A stretch of DNA of 64,000 nt, taken from assembly GCA_965115835.1 (NCBI GenBank), contig OZ220471.1, positions 372,001 through 436,000 on the forward strand. Direction: 5' to 3'. How positions within the stretch are numbered: the first letter of the stretch is position 1; every line of letters starts with the position of its first letter. This DNA is from Foliamicus sp965115835 (GTDB lineage Bacteria; Pseudomonadota; Gammaproteobacteria; Steroidobacterales; Foliamicaceae). This document shows positions 1-8,800 of this stretch, in pieces. The notes beneath the pieces are model-generated. The model saw only the letters and a list, made by a program, of their open reading frames with translations, did not search any database and had not been told where the DNA came from. The translations under genes and the position numbers were made by a program.

Positions 1-950
1 GGGCGCGACACGACCAGCGCCGCCAGTACGCCGCCCGCCGCCGCCAGATTGGTGTTGACCAGAACGATGCTCATGCCCACGGCGTTCTCGACCCCGCCCA
101 GCGCCAGTTGCGAGCCGCCATTGAACCCGAACCAGCCCAGCCAGAGAATGAACACGCCCAGGGTGATGGTGGGGACGTTGGAGGGAGGCGTGGCCTTCAC
201 GCTCCCGTCGGAGCGGAACTTGCCCATGCGCGGCCCCACCACAAGGGCGCCGGCGAGCGCTGCCCAGCCCCCGGTGGAATGCACGATGGTGGAGCCGGCG
301 AAGTCGTTAAAGCCCATCTGGCTCAGCCATCCCCCGCCCCAGGTCCAGGCGCCCACCAGCGGATAAATGATTGCGGTCAAAAGCGCGGTAAACAAGAAAA
401 ACGCCCATAGCCTCACTCTTTCCGCCAGCGCGCCGGAAACGATCGAGGCCGTTGTGGCCACGAACACCATCTGGAAAAACCAGTCCGACATCGTGGAATA
501 GCCGTTGCCGTTCGCTGCCACGGCCTCCGCGGCAGCGGCAATGGCCGCCTCCCCGGCGTCCGAACCCACAGCCTCCAGCAGGGCGATTTCATCCGCCGAA
601 GGGCCGTAACCAAGCTTGAGGGCGCCGGCGATATCCCCCACATCCAGGTACATCAAGTTGTAGCCCACCAGGAAGAAGGTAATTCCCGCAATGGAGTAGA
701 GGCCGATGTTCTTCAGGCAGATGACGGATGCGTTCTTGGTTCGCACCGAGCCCGATTCCAGCATGGTGAAGCCGGCGCACATCCACATGATCAGGGCGCC
801 CCACACCAAAAAGGAAAAGGTGTTCAGAACGAAATCTGTTTGCGCCGCCGAGGCCGCCCCGGCAACCGGCGCAAACCACGCGAGAGCGGCCAGCCCTGCC
901 ACGCCGGCCCACATCCAGGCCTTGCTCCGGGCGCTTCTATCGGTGTTCAT
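1..950 (-). CDS. amt: Ammonium transporter (Amt/AmtB), 3' end missing
   Basis: Inner-membrane channel that conducts ammonium/ammonia. Translation from ATG at 950 gives 316 codons that run off the left window edge, so the C-terminal part is missing. The first ~37 residues look like a signal peptide ending in Ala-rich sequence, followed by hydrophobic helices. The Amt signature D-F-A-G-S-T-I-V-H is present: D216 and H224 have the same 8-residue spacing as E. coli D160 and the first of the twin His, H168. The start is supported by an AAGGGGAG Shine-Dalgarno about 9 nt upstream. It lies downstream of the porin gene on the same strand, with a terminator-like palindrome between them. No glnK (PII) gene is seen on this side; it could lie beyond the edge. 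Family assignment is firm; the in vivo substrate is inferred from the family. Confidence 0.93.
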   Translation of the reverse strand, partial: MNTDRSARSKAWMWAGVAGLAALAWFAPVAGAASAAQTDFVLNTFSFLVWGALIMWMCAGFTMLESGSVRTKNASVICLKNIGLYSIAGITFFLVGYNLMYLDVGDIAGALKLGYGPSADEIALLEAVGSDAGEAAIAAAAEAVAANGNGYSTMSDWFFQMVFVATTASIVSGALAERVRLWAFFLFTALLTAIIYPLVGAWTWGGGWLSQMGFNDFAGSTIVHSTGGWAALAGALVVGPRMGKFRSDGSVKATPPSNVPTITLGVFILWLGWFGFNGGSQLALGGVENAVGMSIVLVNTNLAAAGGVLAALVVSR

Positions 951-969
951 CAAGATGTTCTCCCCTTGG

Positions 970-999
970 AAAAAACTGTGCTCGCGGGCGCCCGCGAGC
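970..999 (-). terminator. Intrinsic terminator or attenuator between the porin gene and amt
   Basis: Positions 980-999 are a perfect 20-bp palindrome (GCTCGCGGGC on one arm). Read on the minus strand it is followed by ACAG and six T (970-975). The amt Shine-Dalgarno follows a few bases later. A transcript leaving the porin gene would therefore meet a GC hairpin with a U-run just before amt. The T-run is offset 4 nt from the stem, so efficiency is uncertain. Confidence 0.5.
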
Positions 1000-1091
1000 G
1001 CCATTCAATTTGTCGATCCGGCAGACGAGGCGCGCTGTGGAGTCGAATTTTCCGCCAACACGGTCCCGAGGCGGCCCGCCGCCGAAAGCAT

Positions 1092-1787
1092 TCAGAATCC
1101 TGCCGACAAGCTGAGCACCACACGGGAATCGCAGGAATCCGCGCAATCGGGCGCGTCGGTGTCGTGGTAGCGCAAGTCCAGCCCGAACTGCGAAAAGGAG
1201 TAGCTCAAGCCCAGGCTCCAATCCAGGTAGTCTTCTCCGAAATCCGGGGTCACCTGCGAGAAACCGATATTGGCGTCCACGCTGAGCGAATCGGACAGCG
1301 ACCGGGCAAGCCCGCCCGTTGCATACCAGCCCTCGCCGCTCTCGCCGAAGTTATCCGGCGTGAAATGCAGGGCCGCGGAGAGGGAAAAGGCGTCCAGATC
1401 GGCTCCCAGGCTTGCGTACGCCTCGATGAAGTCGTAGCCCGAATCGCTGCCGGCGCCCGGATAGGCGTAGTAGATTACGCCGGCGCCGTAACTCACGGCA
1501 TTGACCTGCCAGGAATACCCTCCATAGATGTCCACTTCCACGGAGGCGTCGTCGCCCGGGCCGAAATCGATATTCGACGCCCACACGCCCACACTCCAGC
1601 CTCCGGGGCCTTCCCAATCCAGCCCGCCCTGCACGGCAGGGTCCTCGCCGGTCTGCGTATAGCCGCGAAAGACATAGTCCGTGGTCAGCGCCGCATTGGC
1701 GGATACGCCGGAGCTCCCCTGCCCGGCGGCGGGGGCCGCCAGAACCGCCAGCGCAACCGCTGCTGCGGCAACCGGAAATTTATGCAC
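1092..1787 (-). CDS. TorF-family putative outer-membrane porin
   Basis: A 231-residue outer-membrane beta-barrel protein of the TorF/TIGR02001 type. It begins with a signal peptide (hydrophobic Ala/Val stretch, cleavage near A-A-G-Q), then the family motif around T-T-D-Y-V-F-R-G-Y-T-Q-T. Alternating aromatic strands follow, and it ends in ...SLSAGF with the C-terminal Phe typical of barrel proteins. The start is GTG 1787, chosen because TGGAGGAAG lies just upstream and because the signal peptide begins there; the frame stays open much further upstream without any such support. It is transcribed toward amt, a pairing that suggests a role in nitrogen uptake. That role is inference; the substrate of this family is not known to me. 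Confidence 0.85.
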   Translation of the reverse strand: MHKFPVAAAAVALAVLAAPAAGQGSSGVSANAALTTDYVFRGYTQTGEDPAVQGGLDWEGPGGWSVGVWASNIDFGPGDDASVEVDIYGGYSWQVNAVSYGAGVIYYAYPGAGSDSGYDFIEAYASLGADLDAFSLSAALHFTPDNFGESGEGWYATGGLARSLSDSLSVDANIGFSQVTPDFGEDYLDWSLGLSYSFSQFGLDLRYHDTDAPDCADSCDSRVVLSLSAGF

Positions 1788-1988
1788 GTGACTTCCTCCA
1801 GCCTCTGTGTTTTTGCGGCGCACCACGCCGCTGCCGCACAATTGTAAGGCATTCCGCGCGCACCACCTCTTCGCTTGTGCGGCGAGGGGGTCGCGGCGGG
1901 TCGGACAGCCGGCGCCCGGCAAATCCACGTTCAATGACGCAGCGGCGCAACCGGATGGAAGTTCCCGGAGCCGATTGAATGAGGAGGG

Positions 1989-1994
1989 TATAAT
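1989..1994 (+). promoter_or_regulatory. Candidate -10 box (TATAAT) for the outer-membrane protein gene at 2033
   Basis: A perfect TATAAT occurs 39 nt upstream of ATG 2033, in the 245-nt divergent region 1788-2032. No convincing -35 hexamer sits at 16-18 nt, so this is a half-supported promoter. Transcription from it could continue through 2659 into the giant gene, because no terminator is visible between them. Confidence 0.35.
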
Positions 1995-2032
1995 TAGGCA
2001 AACGCCAAGGCGGGGGCAGGCGGTTTCGATAT

Positions 2033-2659
2033 ATGTTCGGATACAAGGGCGCCCCGGTAAACCACATCCTCGTTGGCCGCACGGCTGCCTTTCTCGTTGC
2101 TGCCGGGCTGTTCGCCCAGGTTTCGGCGCAGGAGTTGTATGCAGAACTCGGTTTCGAGAGCCTGTCGGTACCGAGCGCATCGGAAACCGAAACAATCGGG
2201 AACGAAATCCTGACCACCTCCACGGCTTCGTTTCGCGTTGGCGGCGTCCATGGTCGTTTGGGATGGGATTTCACGCCCCATTTCGGGCTTGAGGCGCAGG
2301 CCGTTATCGGTGTCGCGGATACCGATGTGGCCCTGACTGTGTTGGCGTCTACCGGCGATAGCGTAACAGTCGATATGCCTGTGAAGCTGAACTATGCCGC
2401 CGGCGTCTTCGCAAGGGGGCAATACCCAATCTCGGACCGCGTTGCCCTGTATGGCCGGCTGGGCGGCATCTACCACAAGTTCACAGTCGCGGAATCCAGG
2501 CCCGAAGAAAACAGTGGCTCCGATACATCGCCGGCCGCGGGCGCCGGCGCAACTTTCAAGGTGGCGGATTCCAGCCATATCCGTCTCGACTTCACCCGAT
2601 TCTGTTCGGAAGGCGAGGATGTGGACAGCCTGTCCCTTGCGTTCGGGCTGTTGTTCTAG
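2033..2659 (+). CDS. Outer-membrane beta-barrel protein (OmpA/porin-like fold), unassigned
   Basis: A 208-residue protein with a signal peptide of about 32 residues (A-A-F-L-V-A-A-G-L-F-A-Q-V-S-A-Q). Amphipathic strands follow (for example RVGGVHGRLGWDF and VALYGRLGGIYHKF), and it ends ...AFGLLF with the barrel-type C-terminal Phe. Residue pattern and length match 8-stranded outer-membrane barrels of the OmpA-like/porin-family type. No peptidoglycan-binding domain is present. It lies 55 nt upstream of the open frame of the giant autotransporter and reads in the same direction, so the two may be co-transcribed. I cannot name a specific function. Confidence 0.72.
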   Translation: MFGYKGAPVNHILVGRTAAFLVAAGLFAQVSAQELYAELGFESLSVPSASETETIGNEILTTSTASFRVGGVHGRLGWDFTPHFGLEAQAVIGVADTDVALTVLASTGDSVTVDMPVKLNYAAGVFARGQYPISDRVALYGRLGGIYHKFTVAESRPEENSGSDTSPAAGAGATFKVADSSHIRLDFTRFCSEGEDVDSLSLAFGLLF

Positions 2660-2686
2660 CAATCTGCGCAGCAGGAACCGGATGTG

Positions 2687-2827
2687 ATGATTCGCCGAGT
2701 ACAGGCAAGCTGGGGTGGGGACAGGCCAGCGATGTTTCATGCCGTATCGTCCGGATCGGTGTTTGTTGCTCCGCCCCCCGCCCCCCCCCCCCCCCCCCGA
2801 AACTGTGGACAGGCGGCGGCCGGGTAG
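2687..2827 (+). other. Short ORF through the poly-C tract: leader peptide, or the out-of-frame 5' end of the giant gene
   Basis: ATG 2687 is preceded by AGGAA with 9 nt spacing, the best start signal upstream of the giant gene and 27 nt after the previous stop. The frame reads 46 codons, crosses the C18 tract as a proline run and stops at TAG 2825-2827. Loss of one C (or gain of two) would remove that stop and join this start to the giant gene's frame. It is therefore either a leader peptide or the true N-terminus in an OFF state. Whether it is translated is not shown by sequence alone. Confidence 0.4.
2781..2798. repeat. Homopolymeric C tract (18 C), candidate phase-variation tract
   Basis: Eighteen consecutive C, preceded by one G and a further six C. 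Tracts of this length are prone to slipped-strand mispairing, and poly-C/poly-G tracts at the 5' ends of surface-protein genes are a known cause of phase variation. Here the tract separates a start with a good SD (ATG 2687) from the open frame of the giant autotransporter. Tracts this long are also error-prone in sequencing, so the exact count may be wrong. Confidence 0.8.
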
Positions 2828-2828
2828 C

Positions 2829-2892
2829 GTGTCCGCCGGGGCGGACACGGGCAGCCGCAGGGAGTTGCGCCCGCAGAAACCTCCCGCGGCTG
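2829..2892 (+). promoter_or_regulatory. Two strong hairpins just upstream of ATG 2898 of the giant gene
   Basis: The first hairpin, 2829-2848, has 9-bp arms (GTGTCCGCC / GGCGGACAC) separated by only GG. The second has arms 2852-2864 and 2881-2892, pairing over 12 bp with a single bulged A at 2859 and a 16-nt loop. The second ends 5 nt before ATG 2898. In mRNA this would be a very stable structure over the initiation region of that ATG. It suggests either a structured 5' leader or, if translation starts upstream, an early structured coding segment. Confidence 0.5.
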
Positions 2893-2897
2893 AGCCG

Positions 2898-5800
2898 ATG
2901 ACCGCTCCAGCGCCAGCAGTCCGTGGTGTGCGTAACGTCGCGCCGAGAGCGGTCAAGCCTTCGTCAGGCGTCCGTCCGGCAAATGCGCCGCAGCCAGACA
3001 GGTTCGTGGCCAACTGCCTGCCTGCTGCCGGCAACCGACGGCTTTCTTCCCGCTGCCGCGCGGGCAGCGCCGCCTTCCGCCTGCCGGCGCTGGCCGCCGT
3101 TCTCCTGTTCGCGCTGAGCGCGGGCCTTGCGCCCCAGGCGGCGCATGCCACGTGGGGGGTCTTGACGGCCACCCCGGGCGATGGGCAGGTTACGCTGAAC
3201 TGGACCTGGACGCACTCACGACCTAACACCAGCTGGTGGTGGTTCAGGTATGTAAGAGCTGGCCAGCCTTATCACGAGTATAACGTCGTTCGTGGGATCG
3301 GCTCCATTTACGACTCAAAGTACAACCTGATTGGGGCTCATCATCGCACCCAGACGATTACCGGACTCACCAATGGGGTCGAGTACGTGTTTGAGGTACA
3401 CGCCCATATTCCTAATACGGCTTTGGAGGTGAGGGCGACCCCGTCGCGCTATCCCATTGCCCCGAAGGGCGTCACCGCGACGCCGGGAACCGGCCAGGTC
3501 ACCTTGTCCTGGGACGCTCATAACGACTCGCGCGTCACGCGCTGGGAGTACGAGCAGACCAGCGGGGGCACAACCGGGAACTGGCAGAAGATCTCCGCGA
3601 GCAATGCCTCAACCACCAGCCACACGGTGACGGGTCTGACCAACGGCACGCGGTACGGCTTCAGGGTCCGCGCGGCAAGCGATGGTCTCGGCGCCCCGTC
3701 GGCCTCCGTGTTCGCAACGCCACGGCCCGCTCCCTGCGCTTTGAGAATTGCCAGTGTCAGTGGGCCGGGTCCGACGGTCGCGTTCCGTTGGGGGCCCACC
3801 AAGGCAAATTGCGGCGACATCAGCCGGACGCAGGTTCAGAAGAAACTCGCCAGCAGCCCGGACTGGAGCGGGAGTGTCTGGGAAACCCTGTCCACGAATT
3901 ACTATCGAAACTCCGGTGTCGCATTTACCGTGGACGACACCTTGCGGGTGAGTCTTGCCGAGGGCAACAGCTACCATGTGCGCGTCCGCGCGGTCAACGA
4001 AGGCCTCGCCGTCACGTCCGAGGAAGGCGTCGCCGGCCCGCCGTCCTCGGAAACTCTTCTGTGGCTCGGTCCTCCAGGGTCTCCAACCGGGCTGAAGGCC
4101 GCGCCCTTTCAGGCTGCGATCCAGCTCACCTGGAACCAGCAGCCGTCAGCACAGAAGGTGACCGGATGGGATGTTCGGAGGAAGGAGGGCGCCGGCAGTT
4201 ACGGCGAATGGGGCCGTATTACGGGTTCCGGCGCGAACACCGTCCTCCATTCGGCGAGCGGGCTGACGTCCGGGGTCGACTACACGTTTCAGATTCGGGC
4301 GGTGAACGCCGCCGGCGACGGTCGGGCTTCCGAAGAAGTGACCGAAACGCCGACCGGCGTGACGATCTCCCAACCCGCGCTGACGGTAGAAGAAGGTAGC
4401 AGCAGCACCTATACGGTGGTGCTTGATGCCGAGCCGTCGGCCGACGTCACGGTGACCGTGGGCGGCGCTGCGGCCGGCGTGTCGGTGAGTCCGCCGTCGC
4501 TGGTCTTCTCGCTGCTGAACTGGAACCAGCCGCAGACGGTGACGGTCTCCGCGGCCGAGGACGACAACGCGGTTTCCGAACCGGTGACACTGACCCACAG
4601 CGCCAGCGGCGGAGGCCTGGACTCGGTGCCCATCCGCGCGGTCGTGGTGACCGTGACGGAGAACGAAACGGCCGGATTCGCCCTGTCGGAGTCCGATCTG
4701 GAGCTGGAGGAGGGCGAGTCCGGCTCCTGGACGGTGGCGCTGACCTCCGAGCCGACCGCCGATGTGACGGTCACCATCAGCGGCGCCCCGAGCGGCGTGA
4801 CGGTGACTCCGCCCACGCTGACGTTCACGGCCGCGGACTGGCAGACGCCGCAGGCGGTGACGGTCGCGACGGTCGACGATGAAGACGCGGCGCCGTTGCC
4901 CGCGGTGACGCTGACCCACAGCGCGTCCGGCGGCGACTACGGCTCGCTCACCGCCTCGGTTGCGTTGACCGTGACCGAGAACGATACGGCTGGGCTGACG
5001 TTCTCGGATGGCGACAAGGAGATCAGCCAGCTGGAGGTCATCGAGGACGGGTCGGGCGACTACATGGTGGCGCTGACGTCCGAGCCGACCGCCGATGTGA
5101 CGGTGACCATCACGCCGGGGCCGGGCGACGTGACGGTGCAGTCGGGGTCGCTGACCTTCACTGCCCTCAACTGGAGCGCCGCGCAGCAGGTGGTTGTCCT
5201 CGCGGCCGAGGACGACGACGCGAAGACGGATCCTGCGGTGACACTGACCCACAGCGCGTCCGGCGGCGATTACGGCTCGGTGACCGGTGCGCTCACGGTG
5301 GCCGTGCTGGAACATGATCCGCCCGGGAAGCCCGTGAACTTCAGCGCGACGGCGGGCGACAGCCAGGTGACGCTGTCCTGGAACGACCCGCAGAATCCCG
5401 ACATCAGCGGCTGGGAGTTCCAGCAGGCCGTGCGCGGCGCCAGCTTCGGCGCGTGGACGCCCATCCCCGATTCCGCCGCCGCGACCACCAGCCACACGGT
5501 CACGGGTCTGACCAACGGCGTCTTCTACAGTTTCAAGCTCCGCGCCGTCGCCCAGCTCCGGGAGTCCCTCAGGGGGGAGAAGGAAGACGCCGAGGGCGTC
5601 AGCTCCGACGAGATCAGCGCGCTGCCGCGCCGGCTCGGCAAGAACGTCACCCTGTTCGTCTCCGACGCACAAATTGAAGAAGGACAGGCCGGCACGACAC
5701 CTGTCCTGATCCGTCTCGTTCTCGGTGAGCCGGCGCCCGCTGGCGGGCTCGGCCTCGCCTTCGAGGTCGATGGAACCTCGACGGCAACGGCGAGCGCGCC

Positions 5801-8800
5801 GGTCGCGACCAGTTGCTCGGCGCCGAACCCGATGGATGCGGACATGTGCTGGCCGCGGGGCGCCCGTGTTCTTGTGTCCGCAGGCCAGGACGTTGCCGTG
5901 CATCAAGTCGCTGTCCGAGGCGACCGGGCGATCGAGCCGAACGAGACCCTCGTGCTGAATGTCGTGCCCGGCGTCGATGGCTGGACCGGGGACTCGGCCA
6001 CCATCACCATCGTCGACGACGAGGTGGCGCCCGCCGCGCCGACGGGCCTCGCCGCCGAGGCGCGCAACGGGCAGGCGCTCCTCACCTGGGACGACCTGGG
6101 GAATTCCGACATCACGCGCTGGGAGTTCCAGCAGAAGGAAGGCTCGGGCGGCAGCTACGGCGCCTGGACGGCCATCCCGGGTTCCGGCGCCGCGACCACC
6201 AGCCACACGGTGACGGGCCTGACCAACGGCACGGAGTACGGCTTCAAGGTGCGCGCGGTGAGCCCGCGCGGCAACGGCGCCGAATCGGCCGAGGCGACGG
6301 TGACGCCGGGCGCGGTTCCCGCCGCGCCCACTGGCTTCAGGGCGACCCCAGGCGACGCGCAGGTAGAGCTGTTCTGGGATGCTGCCCCGGGCAACTCCGG
6401 CATCCTTCGTTGGGAAGTGCGGTTCAGGAAGGACAGTGAGGACTACCAGCAACCGTGGGCGCCGATCCCGGGCGGCGCCGCAACAACGGAATTGGGGCCG
6501 CTCACCGCCGAAAACGGCGTCGTGTACATCTACCAGTTGCGCGCAGTGAATGCCGCCGGCCCCGGGGAGGCCGCCGAACTGACCGTGAAGCCTCTCCCTC
6601 CCTTGCCCGGGAAGCCGACGGCGCTGAAGGCGACCGCTGGCAACGCGCAGGTCGCTCTCGCCTGGGATCATCCCATTATCGCCCCTCCGAATGAGCGCAA
6701 GTACGAACTCCAGCGCAAGCAAGGCGCAAGCGGCAGCTACGGTGCCTGGAAGCGGGTCGACATCCGCCTAGTAGATCTGGGACGTCTTAAGTACGAGGCG
6801 CACCATGTGGTCACGGGCCTGACCAACGGCGCTACCTACAGCTTCAGGGTGCGCGAGTTGAATGAGGCCGGCGCCGGCCCCGCATCGGACGAGGTGACGG
6901 TGACGCTGCCGGCCGTCGTGCCCGCTGAACCGACCGGAGTCCGCGCCATCGCCAGCAACCGTCAGGTGCTGCTGCGCTGGGACGACCCGAACAACCCCGG
7001 CATCACCCGCTGGGAATTCCAGGGCAAGGAAGGCGCCAGCGTCAGCTACGGCCCCTGGGCGCCCATCCCCGGTTCCGACGCCTCCACCACCAGCCACATG
7101 GTCACCGGTCTGACCAACGACACCGTCTACGCCTTCAAGGTGCGCGCGGTGAACGCGACCGGCAACGGCGCCGAGTCTTCCGAGGTCACGGCGACGCCGG
7201 TCGCCGTGCCGGCGCCGCCGTCGGGCTTCCGGGCGACGCCGGACCACCGCAGCGTGATCCTGACCTGGGACGACCCGAAGGACAGCAGCATCACGCGCTG
7301 GCAGGTCCGGTTCTTGCCGGAGACAGAGGAGTTCCAGGATGCGAACTCGAACTGGCTGGACATCCGCGGTTCCGGCGCGACCACCACGCGGCACGAAGTA
7401 GGGCGCTTGCCGTCTGGCCAGATCCACCGCTTCCAGGTGCGTGCTGTCAGCAGTGCCGGCGTTGGGCCCGCGTCGGACGAGGCGCTCGCCGGCCCGACGG
7501 ATCCCGGCGTGACCGTCTCGACCTCCAGCCTGACGGTGGAGGAAGGCGGCAGCGGCGAGTACACGGTGAAGCTGAACACCTCGCCCCTGGGCCGCCAGGT
7601 GGTGATCGCCGTGGCCGGCGCGTCCGGCGAGCTGAGCGCGGCGCCGGCGACCCTCACCTTCACCGGCGCGAACTGGATGGAAGCGCAGACGGTCACGGTG
7701 ACCCTGGCCGAGGACGGCGACGCGCAGACCGATGCCGCGCAGACCCTGACCCACAGCGCCCGCGGCGGCGGCTACGACCATGTGGACATCGCCTCGGTGA
7801 CGGTGACGCTGGCGGAGAACGACCCGCCCCTGAAACCGGCGAACTTGCGCGCCATCGCAGGCAATGGCCAGGTCATGCTGCGCTGGGACGACCCGGAGAA
7901 TCCCGACATCACCGGCTGGGAGTTCGCGCAGAAGACGGGCGACGGCAGCTATGGCGGCTTCACGGCCATTTCCGGTTCCGACGCTGAGACCACCAGCCAC
8001 ACGGTGACGGGGCTGACGGACGGCACGCGGTACGGCTTCAAGGTCCGCGCCGTGAGCGCCGTCGGCAACGGCGCCGAGTCGGACGAGGCGACCGCGACCG
8101 CGGGGCGGCCGAGTCTGAGCGTGGCGGATGTGACGGCGGCCGAGGACGGCGCCTTCACCTTCACGGTGACGCTGGATCCGGCGGCGCCGGCGGACGTGAC
8201 CTTCAAGTACAAGGTGAGCGCGGAGAGCGGCGACACCGCGACGGCGGACACGGACTTCACCGAGGTGGCGGCGACCGCGGCCACCATCTCGGCGGGCGAT
8301 ACCACCTTCACGTTCACGGTGACGGTGGCCGACGACAAGCTCGACGAGGACGACGAGACCTTCACCGTGACGCTGTCGGAGCCGTCCGCCAACGCCCAGC
8401 TCGGCGACGCCGCGGCGACCGGCACGATTACCGACAACGACGCCTCGCCGGTGCTGGCCGATATCGACAACCTCACGCTCAGGATCGGCCGGACCGTGGA
8501 CATCACCGCCACGGCGACGGACGCCGACGCCGGCGACACGATCACCTACGCCTGGACGCGCAAGGACGGCGAGACCACGCCGCCGCTGCCGGGCAGCCCG
8601 GACCTGGGCCAGGCCCGGCTCAGCTTCACCCCGACCGAGGCCGGCGTCTACACGATGACGGTGACGGCGAGCGACGGCGACAGCAACGGCAACAAGCACG
8701 GCAACACGGACACCGGGGAAGTGGTCATCACCGTGGTCGGCAAGGCCGCGGTGTCCGTGCCGGCGGCGCTGTCCGTCACCGAGGGCGCGGACACGAACGC

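Noticed and set aside
2923..3117. A 64-codon plus-strand frame overlapping the signal-peptide region
   Set aside because: No RBS and no hydrophobic or conserved features. It is an alternate frame of the giant gene's leader region.
5905..5940. An R-G-D tripeptide in a Calx-beta-like module of the giant protein (another occurs in the CRTAC1-type lipoprotein)
   Set aside because: A tripeptide is expected by chance in ~10,000 residues and it is not in an FN3 loop known for integrin binding. Not enough to claim integrin recognition.
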